Positions 57,101 to 64,000 of a DNA stretch of 64,000 nt are shown piece by piece. The notes beneath the pieces are model-generated. The model was not told the DNA's origin, searched no databases, and worked only from the letters and a program-made list of their open reading frames with translations. The DNA comes from Carposina sasakii (lineage: Eukaryota; Arthropoda; Insecta; Lepidoptera; Carposinidae). Numbering within the stretch: the first letter of the stretch is position 1; each line of letters starts with the position of its first letter. Made by a program: the position numbers and the translations under genes. The stretch is taken from the NCBI GenBank assembly GCA_014607495.2, contig CP053162.1:930001-994000 (forward strand), in the 5' to 3' direction.

Positions 57101-60100
57101 TACGTTCATCCAGGTCCAATGAGGATTCTAACGGTGAAAAACTTTTTGAAATCGGTCCAGTAGTTTCGAAGCCTATTCGCTGCAAATAAACAAATAAACA
57201 AACAAAGTTTACCTTTTTATAATATTAGTATAGATAAGTATATAGAATTCTGGTGTCGTTGTTATTGTTATATAGAATTCTCGTGTCGTTGTTATTGTTA
57301 TTTAGAATTTTCGTATCGTTGTTATTGTTATATAGAATTCTCGTGTCGTTGTTATTGTTATATAGAATTCTCGTGTCGTTGTTATTGTTATAAAACTTCT
57401 CGAAAACGGCTTGACCTATGTTTATGATTCTTAAAAAAAAGTATACAGAATACGTGGTCATACACATAGAGTAACTAACGCCGTCATCCCACGGAATTAT
57501 ACGGTGAAATGCACTCTATAACGTAAATGGATTTTAAAATACAGGCTGTTTTTTTGTAGCCACCATTAACGAAGGGTACGTCCTCTATACATTAAATAAA
57601 GTAAGTTTATGCAAAAAAAAATGCTGGGAAAAAAATTTTTTTTTTTTGAAAATTCTTTTTTTACTTGATCGGGCAAAATTTATAGTGTCTAGTGTTTATG
57701 TTAGTTTTATTTTAGACAGATATTAATTATTTCTCGTGAAAAAATCTTGCTACGCGCGTCTATGTGCAATTATGCAGAAAAACGCAGTCTATTTACTCAA
57801 CTTTGGACCCTGCTTCCATGGAGAAAAATGATCGTGATGATGAGGAGATTCCGTAGTTTTCGGGAACGTTGACGACCAAAAATCACCTGTATAAGCACGT
57901 TTTTGTACATTTTCTTTTAATTTTTACGTTTGTTATGTAGATAACAAACCCGAGCTACGAGTTCTCAGCCGCCGCGCTACAATCAATCCTGGCCACACTG
58001 AGCCGCGTGTACCCGCGGGCGCTGCCGCCGCTCGGCGCCGGCTGGCTGGCGGGGGCGGCGGGGGCGGCCGGGGCGGAGGCGCGGAGGGGGGTTATAGGGT
58101 TGGCTGCAGGGTTAAGCCACTCGAAGGCTGCCAGGACCATGCTGGAGGGCTGGCTGGTGGAAGCTGAAGAGGTTCGTTGTTTCAGACTACACTACAATCA
58201 CGTTCATTTGCATGCCAGACTCTGCTGAATTTTTATTTAAATATTGTAGTTACTTAATTATACGTTTGAAAAAATATATGTTACGCTGACAAATTTCAAT
58301 TTTTCTTATATTTATCCTATAGATTAGAAGGCGTAGATTACGAAAATGCAATAGTCGTATAACCGTGTATCAGGCAGATACACGAGTCTACGTAGGACGT
58401 GTCGAAATGAACTCTGTGTTCGGAGGTTGTCCGAATATAAACTAATAGGACGGATTAAATGATAATTCACTGTTATAATAAAGTCAAAATGTATTGGTCA
58501 CTAAAGATTATAATAATATGAGGTATGAAACTGATGAACGAGAACGCGCGGTCCGATTGATTGCCTAATGCGAACTGATTGGAAAATTGATGATATTAAC
58601 ATAATTGTCTACAATAAGGTAAATTAGGTCAACTGTGTACGTGTTTACTCGTACACTCTGAACCAATATAATTATTTAAATGATAAGGTATTTATTTATG
58701 TACCGCTTTAATAAATTGCATAGTCTGGTTTGGAAATTAACATAGTCATACACGGAGGAACTAGTACCATCGTCCAAAGGAACTATTTGATGTAACATAC
58801 TTAACATTAGTTTAGTCTACATAATCCCTGTACGTTTCAGGAAGAAGACGTGCTCCAAATGTTCTCATTACTGCCGGCGTTATGTCGCAGTGTACCCGCA
58901 TCGATCGCGCGACCAACACTCGACAAGTGTTTGCAGGTCGCCTACCGGAATGTGGGACAGGTATAACTTTATTCTATTGTAAATTTTTTTTTCGCATCAG
59001 CACAGATTAGCATATACGATACAATAATTTGATAAGAATAAGCTAATTAATCGAATAAAGGCAAGTAGATGAACGATAGAGGTAGCCATTCCATAAGCGG
59101 TGATAGCCCAGTGGTTAAGACGTGCACCTTCCAAGCGGGAGGCGTAAGTTCGATCCCAGTCACGGGCCTGTACCAATTAATTTATTTCATGTACAGATTT
59201 TGATGTTGTAAAATTGTCACTTAGCCCGTGCCTCCGGTCCCATCGGACTATGAAAGTGAAGGAATAGAGAGTGCATCTGTGTTTGCGCACACACTTGTGC
59301 AGTATAATATCTCCTGCGTACCTGGCCAATCTCCGTAGAGATTGGTCGCCTTGGCCGAAATACGGTCGGGAGATTTTCATATACCGATTAATGTTTAGGG
59401 CCGATTTTTCAGATAGCCCATCTGTGAGGGATAAAGTTGATACTGTCTCTAAAACTTGATCACAGTAATGACAACTTATGGGTTTTACCACTAAATTTAG
59501 GGGGAAAAAATAACTAGGGGGACTTTTAGGGGCAGAATTTTTGTTGGGGTACAACGACTCAACGTGTATTGTCCGTTTCATAGAGTTGTTCCGATGGTGA
59601 TGACGCTAATTACTATGTGTATGACCACATTTTCTGTGTCACTGCATACTATATGAAACGAACGCAATTCTACCCCCCCTGCTCATGAGTTAAAGTTGGA
59701 ATTTAGTGGTTTTTAGGGGTAAAATTAAAAAATCTTGGGGGTAACATTGGATGTGGGTTGGCAACACTGCTTGATCAAGACAGCATCAACTTTATTCTTC
59801 AGATAGCCTAAATTTGACATTTTTGAAAATTTTGTATGCCAAATAGGCGGATCACAGAAGAGCTAATGTATCTATTCAAAAACAACTGTAATAACCTGTG
59901 TATCATAAATAAACGATTTGATTTGATTGATCTGACCATTGGGAAAGTCGGCCCTCAACAATATATATATTTATTTCCAGAATAAAAAACCAGAGGAATG
60001 TCTCTTCATAAAGCTGTTAGACTACATCCGTCAAGCGTTAGAGTGTACCAAACTACACGACACCTACCGTGATATGTTAGCCGCCATATTGGAATATTAC

Positions 60101-63100
60101 TTCAATATTGTATCGGAGGATCATATTGTAAGTTTGTATTGTAATATACATACATTGATAGATACCACGGCTGTCTTCTGAGCGAAAAGTGAACCTGACA
60201 TTAAGTGTCACCGCACACGGGCCACCGGCCACAGCTACAAACGTCGTCACGAGAAGTTATATATGAAAAGTACAGGAAATATGCCGCCTTTTTCGCGAAT
60301 TTGTGACACTCTTTTAAAGTGACCTTAACGTGAACCTTTTAACTTTTGAGACTCTCAGTCTAAATGTGATCATCACCTTCCTTATCTCACCCATTATTTA
60401 GGGGGTCGGCGCAATAAGTCTGCCGAAACTCTCGTTGCCAAAGATTTTTGTTATGTTGTTACGGCCGGCCTGTCTGACCGCCTGTCACTCACGGTTTATA
60501 TAAGGTTATCTGCTTACAAGCTCCCCCCCCCCTCCACAGTCCTGGCCCGCCTTATCCCGCGCACTGCGCATACTGCCGTCCGCGTCCCGCGCCCGCATGC
60601 GGGACCGCGCGGGCTCGGCGCGGCGTCGCGCGGGACTGCGGGGCGGGCCGCCCGAGCCGGGGGATGTGTTGTACGCTGCGGCTAACAAGTTAGTGTTGTT
60701 TACGTCTTTCGTTGCTACCTTTAACGAAGGGTGCGCACTCTATGTACAGGGTGATTTTTGGTCGTCAACGTTCCCGAAAACTACGGAATCTCCTCATCAT
60801 TACGATCATTTTTCTCCATGGAAGCATGCCTGGGAAGTGTCTGGTTCCCAAGATATTAGGGTCCAAAGTTGAGTAAATAGTCTGCGTTTTTCTGCATAAT
60901 GCACATTGACGCGCGTAACAAGATTTTTTCACGAGAAATAATTTATATCTGTCTATGAAAAAACTAGCTTAAACACTGGACACTATAAATTTCGCCCGAC
61001 CGAAAAAAATACAAAAAAATTTACATCGTTTCCCAGTTTTTTTTTGCATAAACTTACATTATTTGATCACGTACCCTTGGTTAAGAGTGGCAACGAAAAA
61101 CCTGTATTGTATTAATTTCAGCGAACAAGACTTCATAACGAAATGCCTTCTTCCGTCTGTGGCGAATGTTCGGGGCGAGGCAGCACTGACGTGGTTCAGG
61201 CAGCTTACGGAAACTACCACAGTCGCCTTCAACGAGTGAGTATTGCTGAGCTAAGATGACAGGGAAATGGACATAACAAAATGAAAATAATTAAAAGCAG
61301 ATGTGGTATGCTCCGTTACTATGGATGCATTTGTTATCCACCAATCTTTTGTTTTTGTTATTCAAAATGTTTAGGGATTAGGTGCTGGGGACCGCAGAGG
61401 TAAAAACAGGTAGTACTGTCAAAGAGACTCACCTTGGGTGTTTTCTCTTCTTTCTTCTTCCGCGCGGAATCTCTCGTAGGGTTTAGGTTCACTTCAATCC
61501 AATTTAGGTATTCTGCACTGGTACTTCACTTTTAAACGAAGCGCACTCTTTTACTAGCGTTCGCTTCACACTGGGAATTATTGTGACGAAAGAAAATTAA
61601 TAATTTACTTACATTGACATCACGGTTCCAATTACGTTTATTTATATATCTGGAAAGGCAGCCTAACAGCCAATTTCAATAATGCATTTTTCAGATTAAA
61701 TTGTTTTCATACAAAACTTCAAGTTTGGAATTTAAAAAATCCGAGATTCTTTATAATATCTAGTATTAAAACTGGCCGTAAGAATACGCAATCATAAAGT
61801 TTAAGGTTTAACGCATTGACGTTCTTCATTCGAAACCTCGTCGATTTGATTATTTAAAAAAAGTTTTGCCAATGACTCGGTCAATGACCGAATTCACAGC
61901 AGCGACAGCAATACTATAGTATTGTGCCACCTCTACCCACAGATCATCAGACGAAGCGCAAAAGCTGTATCTATGTACCGTAGTAATGTCGTCCACATTG
62001 ACCATATCACAACTCGACCGTGTGTGTGACTCGGAGTGCTTCCCAACCGCCGCGGGATGGGTTGCCAGCGAGATGGGGCTGCCAGAGGTAAGTCTTACAT
62101 GAAATTATCCGGCCCCCTTATTACCTACCTAGCAAAAGCAACGCGATAGCGAAAATTGTACAAAATTCGCTAATTGCTTGTCAAATTCGTATCACGTAAA
62201 GGAAATTTCAAAGGAATTTTGACATTTCAACGCGAATCCGTCCAGTTGGACTGCTATTTTACTCACTTTAAATGCTCCTGTCTTGATGCGGGGCTTCACT
62301 ACATCAGCTGCATCTCCTTCCGTGCGTGTCGTAAGGACGAGTTTAGGGGCGTTCTCTCAGACGACGAGCTAGCTAATTATAACTTTATCTTTTGCATCTG
62401 TCCCCGCTACGATAAACACTGCCCTGTGTGCTTGTATCTTAAGATGATTCTACCTATATATAATAATAATCATACTTTCTTCCTCTATCTACAGATGATG
62501 GAATGGCTCTGTCACACTCGCGACATAATCAAAGATGGCGGAATTTCTGTCAGCTGTCAACGAGCATTCCTCGCCGCGAGGCATTTGCAGAAATTCGCAG
62601 AGATATGGACTAATATGTATGTATCTAGCTGAAAAAGTGAGAGATGGTATAATCGATGCGCAATGTGAACCAATCATAATAAAAATGTAACGGGTCGATG
62701 TCTACATGGAAGTTATATGAGAAAAAATATTATAAGAGACCTTTATCAACGCAAGAATGATTTTTGGAATTTTTGTCGGTTTGTCTGTGCATTTGTGCAC
62801 GCTAATCTCAGAAACGGCTAAACCGATTTCGATGCAGTTTTCAGGGATATATTGTGACAGGTCCCACTTAACATATAGGCTACTTTTTATCCCGGGAAAT
62901 GTTTTTATCCCGGATAATTTCGACATTTTGGCGTCCACTAGTATAATATTTTTCCTGCCGCTATATAGCTATCCCAGTTCTGGCTAGCCCATTTCAAGAA
63001 TGAGCCGTGTATATTATGTATGTATATAATGAAGAAAACGTCTAGGCACATACAGAACCCTTTGAACCATTTTTCTTTTTGTTGCAGAGAAAGCCAGTCT

Positions 63101-63130
63101 GTAAAACACTTAGTTAGTGTTGAATTTTAA
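42137..63130 (+). CDS. FOCAD: Focadhesin orthologue
   Basis: I can chain 22 exons in frame: 42137-42417, 43263-43466, 45141-45300, 45598-45740, 46120-46265, 46917-47494, 48318-48422, 50248-50369, 52122-52218, 52605-52708, 53385-53505, 54929-55000, 55267-55360, 56321-56523, 57941-58171, 58841-58960, 59981-60127, 60540-60688, 61122-61235, 61943-62087, 62495-62616 and 63088-63130. They give about 1166 residues of helical, HEAT-like sequence. Matches to human focadhesin include the N-terminal LLPST, HPLITVLEH in exon 2, the FLWLTCHPS stretch in exon 3 and the STLPSALSGVERL region in exon 14. FOCAD links to focal adhesions and, in later work, to SKI-complex stability. It is shorter than the human protein (about 1800), so a phase-neutral exon may be missed. 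Introns are full of transposons. Confidence 0.88.
43505..43735 (-). repeat. Dispersed repeat with (TATG)n tail
   Basis: On the plus strand CATACATACATATAATCACGCC is followed by TTATCCCTTACGGGGTAGGC and GACAGGTGGTCAGCCCATCGCC. Copies lie at 46335-46525, 54466-54690 and 63251-63352 (opposite strand). The tetranucleotide run suggests a LINE or SINE 3' tail. Confidence 0.7.
44320..44485 (-). repeat. RTE-like 3' region with (ATG)n tail, minus copy
   Basis: A TCATCATCATC run is followed by CAGTCCACTGTTGGACGTAGGC and CACCACGCTGGGCAGGCGGG. It is in FOCAD intron 2. Confidence 0.7.
44815..45125 (-). repeat. Degenerate Helitron in FOCAD intron 2
   Basis: It has CTAACGACGCCGCGATTCCG in place of the normal CTAG end and hairpin, then GTCGAAATTATTAA and AGTAGCCTATATGTTAAG. 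It ends 15 bp upstream of FOCAD exon 3. Confidence 0.7.
45921..46012 (-). repeat. Truncated SINE family 1 head
   Basis: This is the inverse tRNA-like head: GGTATCGAACTCACGCCTCC (B box side) and CCATTGGGCTATCACCGC (A box side). It is directly followed by an RTE tail. Confidence 0.7.
46035..46110 (+). repeat. RTE-like 3' tail next to FOCAD exon 5
   Basis: GCCTACGTCCAGCAGTGGACTGCAATAG ends (as CTGCAATAG at 46105) just 15 bases before the exon 5 start at 46120, so the insertion abuts the acceptor. Confidence 0.75.
46335..46525 (-). repeat. Dispersed repeat with (TATG)n tail
   Basis: This is a second copy of the 43505 family, in FOCAD intron 5, ending after CTTGTCCCTCTACTAACTT. Confidence 0.7.
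47588..47975 (+). repeat. MITE family B copy in FOCAD intron 6
   Basis: It runs from ACAGGATGATTTTTAGTCGTC to AAACTTCCTGTATA, with the CTCCATGGAAGCATACCTGG core. An AT dinucleotide run follows. Confidence 0.8.
48655..48905 (-). mobile_element. RTE-clade LINE, 3' fragment, minus copy
   Basis: The minus strand encodes [22 protein letters not shown] and AYVQQWTA motifs, near the 26262 fragment. It is 5' truncated, in FOCAD intron 7. Confidence 0.85.
49134..50225. mobile_element. Solo LTR interrupted by a hAT element
   Basis: It starts TGTTACG and ends CGTAACA, and the 4-bp duplication GTAT flanks it (49130-49133 and 50226-50229). Removing the nested hAT element and one 8-bp duplication leaves about 441 bp, a normal LTR size. 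No internal retroviral sequence is present, so it is a solo LTR. Its right edge is 22 bp from FOCAD exon 8. Confidence 0.85.
49390..50032. mobile_element. Non-autonomous hAT element nested in the solo LTR
   Basis: It starts TAGGGTTGG and ends CCATCACTA, a hAT-type inverted terminus. The 8-bp duplication CCCGAGCG flanks it (49382-49389 and 50033-50040). Both subterminal regions are packed with ATATCGATAT repeats, as hAT transposase-binding regions often are. No transposase ORF is seen in its 643 bp. Confidence 0.88.
50455..50545 (-). repeat. tRNA-derived SINE, family 2, minus fragment
   Basis: GGGATTCGAATCCAGGACC and CCACACCAATCGGCCG are the inverse B and A box regions. It directly precedes the mariner element. 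Confidence 0.7.
50570..51520 (-). mobile_element. Internally deleted mariner element
   Basis: Inverted termini CGAGGTGTGTT and AACACACCTCG bound 951 bp and are flanked by TA (50568-50569 and 51521-51522). On the minus strand 50906-51244 encodes the N-terminal helix-turn-helix part of a mariner transposase (KNVYKWYKLFQDGRED, DEPRSGRPSTS). 50620-50930 encodes the C-terminal YSPDLAPCDFFLFPKLK region, with an in-frame stop. The central part with the first catalytic aspartates is deleted. It is a dead copy in FOCAD intron 8. Confidence 0.88.
51578..51607. repeat. (AT)n microsatellite
   Basis: This is an uninterrupted AT dinucleotide run of about 28 bases in FOCAD intron 8. Confidence 0.9.
51750..51945. 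repeat. Palindromic AGCAAAGCGATAGCG repeat
   Basis: It runs from CCCCCTGATTACCTAATTTGC to TTAGTTAGGTAATAAGGGG, mirrored as at 27430. The centre has TTCAAGGCGAATATTGTAC in inverse form. Confidence 0.7.
53047..53281. mobile_element. Small non-autonomous hAT element, copy 3
   Basis: The ends CAGTGGTTCCC and GGGAATTCCTG belong to the 11885 family. The flanks TATTAGAC and TATTGGAC are an 8-bp duplication with one mismatch, so this is an older insertion. It is in FOCAD intron 10. Confidence 0.8.
53640..54420. repeat. Unidentified repeat block in FOCAD intron 11
   Basis: I do not recognise it. The part at 54205-54290 (GTGAACATAAACTCTACG, then TTTCCGCGCGGAAGAAG) recurs inverted around 61430-61510, so it belongs to a dispersed family. 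Several CG-containing segments and a GTTAGTGACAGTTGCCC tract resemble an LTR or leader, but no coding region or paired LTR is visible. Confidence 0.5.
54466..54690 (-). repeat. Dispersed repeat with (TATG)n tail
   Basis: This is a third copy of the 43505 family, in FOCAD intron 11. Confidence 0.7.
54755..54893 (+). repeat. RTE-like 3' tail with (GAA)n
   Basis: CCAACCCATCTGCCCAGCG, then CGTCCAGCAGTAGACTGCAAC and a GAAGAAGAAGAAG tail. It ends about 35 bp upstream of FOCAD exon 12. Confidence 0.7.
55709..56097 (+). repeat. MITE family B copy in FOCAD intron 13
   Basis: It runs from ACAGGGTGATTTTTGGTCGTC to AAAAAACATCCTGTATA. An RTE tail (56130-56195) follows. Confidence 0.8.
56715..57234 (-). 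repeat. RTE tail followed by truncated Helitron
   Basis: 56715-56845 nearly repeats 14268-14400 (CAT run, CCACTGTTGGACATAGGCC). 56878-57234 is a minus-strand Helitron of the 13010 family: it starts TCTATACTAATATTATAAA at its right end and has lost the CTAG end. Confidence 0.7.
57241..57392. repeat. 30-bp tandem repeat, five units
   Basis: TAGAATTCTCGTGTCGTTGT plus TATTGTTATA recurs five times with one or two changes per unit, directly beside the Helitron edge at 57234. Confidence 0.9.
57541..57893 (-). repeat. MITE family B copy in FOCAD intron 14
   Basis: This is the inverse orientation of 35899. A short deletion has removed part of the CCATGGAAGCATACC-CTGGGAAG region. It ends about 47 bp before exon 15. 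Confidence 0.75.
58172..58840. other. FOCAD intron 15
   Basis: This is mostly unique AT-rich sequence. Its last part (58745-58800) resembles an end of the palindromic repeat at 30795. No exon is seen. Confidence 0.5.
59099..59376 (+). repeat. tRNA-derived SINE, family 1
   Basis: The A box TAGCCCAGTGG and B box GTTCGATCCC are intact, with the same body as 9822-10158. It is in FOCAD intron 16. Confidence 0.8.
60745..61107 (+). repeat. MITE family B copy in FOCAD intron 18
   Basis: It runs from ACAGGGTGATTTTTGGTCGTC to AAAAACCTGTA. 60703-60744 (CGTTGCTACCTTTAACGAAGG) is an inverted end of the same family, so a second partial copy abuts it. The right edge is 15 bp from FOCAD exon 19. Confidence 0.8.
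61395..61610. repeat. Repeat block, inverse relative of 54205-54290
   Basis: TTTTCTCTTCTTTCTTCTTC then CGCGCGGAATCTCTCGTAGGG is the inverse of the block near 54240. Identity of the element is unknown. Confidence 0.5.
62108..62245. repeat. Palindromic AGCAAAGCGATAGCG repeat, one arm
   Basis: It holds the left arm and centre of the 27430 family. The right arm is lost. The following 62275-62420 is another dispersed repeat (GCGGGGCTTCACTACATCAGC). Confidence 0.6.
62674..62941 (+). mobile_element. Helitron with deleted 3' hairpin
   Basis: It starts TCATAATAAAAATGTAACGG and ends GCGTCCACTAG, but the CGCGGACGGAGTCGCGG hairpin before the end is missing. It lies in the last FOCAD intron. Confidence 0.75.
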
Positions 63131-63134
63131 TAAA
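63129..63134 (+). terminator. Poly(A) signal overlapping the FOCAD stop
   Basis: AATAAA starts inside the TAA stop codon. A second AATAAA at 63175-63180 is the likelier signal. Confidence 0.5.
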
Positions 63135-63180
63135 GGTTATGATTGTTATCTGTTTTGTAATAATTGTAAGTAAAAATAAA

Positions 63181-64000
63181 ATTCTATTGGAGTCTTCAAA
63201 TAGTATGTTATTGTTTTATGCGACTTGTAGCTTATTTATTTATTACTTATACCCTCAAAATTGGTAAGAAGCGGCACCATGTGGTTCTATCGGCCCTTGG
63301 TGCTCTGCCTACCCCGTAAGGGATTAAGGCGTGATTATATGTATGTATGTATGAATTACTTAAGCAATGTATCCACAACTTCATTACATTACATTTGTGG
63401 ATGCACCTTAATGTAATAATTACAGATACTTTACCAAATATATAAAAAAAAATATTACATCACCTTTAATAAATATGTAATAACCCTATTGAGATCTTAA
63501 AAATAACCTTTGGAAACCATATTACTATTTACAATGTCAACATTTCAATTAAAAAAGTACATATTGATTTATATACGCCCAGCATTTAACTAAGGTCTCT
63601 GTTATGATAGCGGTGCCGTCACATAACGGTCGTACGTATCAGAAAGCTCGCTCTCTTTACGGTGCCGACATGTGAAATTGTCTTTCAAGACCGCTATATT
63701 ACGGCCGGCACCGCTGTCCCAAGAAACCAAAACTTAAACTAATCTTTACAACAGAGCCATCTACTATGTAGTTTTATTTAGACGAAACGCCGAGTAGGCA
63801 TAATGGCCATAAGTGCATTAAAGCTATTATACATATTAACCATTTCACTAATAAGCTTATCTGATTCACTCAAGTGCTTAGATTTATTGCACATATCTTC
63901 TACTGTATGCACTCTTCACTTCAATCGCAAGTCCAGTCCCTATGGGCGAGTATTCTATTTACAAGTCAACCGTCTTGTGGAACAGATTAGAAAATCCCGT
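63181..64000. other. Downstream of FOCAD
   Basis: It holds a fourth copy of the (TATG)n-tailed repeat, in plus orientation, at 63251-63352. The rest is AT-rich, with a GC-richer part at 63590-63720 (GCGGTGCCGTC met by GGCCGGCACCGC). No gene is seen. Confidence 0.5.

Overview
The window is animal, and most likely lepidopteran (moth or butterfly), nuclear DNA. The evidence is AT-rich introns with GT..AG borders, insect orthologues of conserved eukaryotic genes, and a dense load of repeats typical of Lepidoptera: Helitrons ending CTAG with a GC hairpin, tRNA-derived SINEs, RTE and Jockey 3' fragments, palindromic MITEs, mariner and hAT. All exon coordinates were read by eye from splice sites and reading-frame continuity, so they are models and not transcript-backed.

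Layout. 662-9261 (minus) is a complete Ty3/gypsy-type element with gag, pol and an F-like env (errantivirus type). Its two 199-bp LTRs are identical and it has an ATAC target duplication. It lies about 300 bp upstream of the first visible exon of CNOT11 (plus, exons between 9558 and 13961), so it probably sits antisense in a CNOT11 intron. 17305-19069 (minus) holds three intact intronless ORFs almost touching: METTL23, a SLIRP-like RRM protein and ACBD6. They look like one polycistronic transcription unit. 20040-21545 is a degenerate Jockey-like LINE. 22012-40223 (plus) holds three tandem ACAA2-type 3-ketoacyl-CoA thiolase genes, each with eight exons and identical intron phases. 40742-41547 (minus) is BRK1 (HSPC300), a subunit of the WAVE complex. 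42137-63130 (plus) is a focadhesin (FOCAD) orthologue of about 22 exons, diverging from BRK1.

Gene roles. CNOT11 belongs to the CCR4-NOT deadenylase. METTL23 is a methyltransferase, SLIRP an RNA-binding protein of the mitochondrial mRNA type, and ACBD6 an acyl-CoA-binding/ankyrin protein. The thiolases act in the last step of fatty-acid beta-oxidation. BRK1 controls Arp2/3 activation, and FOCAD is a large helical-repeat protein. I see no shared pathway across the window, although ACBD6 and the thiolases both handle acyl-CoA.

The most interesting signals are the METTL23-SLIRP-ACBD6 cassette, the very young env-bearing retroelement with a readable frameshift site and a predicted spliced env, the thiolase triplication with one diverged member, the inverted Helitron pair bracketing the last CNOT11 exon, and several transposons with readable target duplications lying very close to FOCAD exons.
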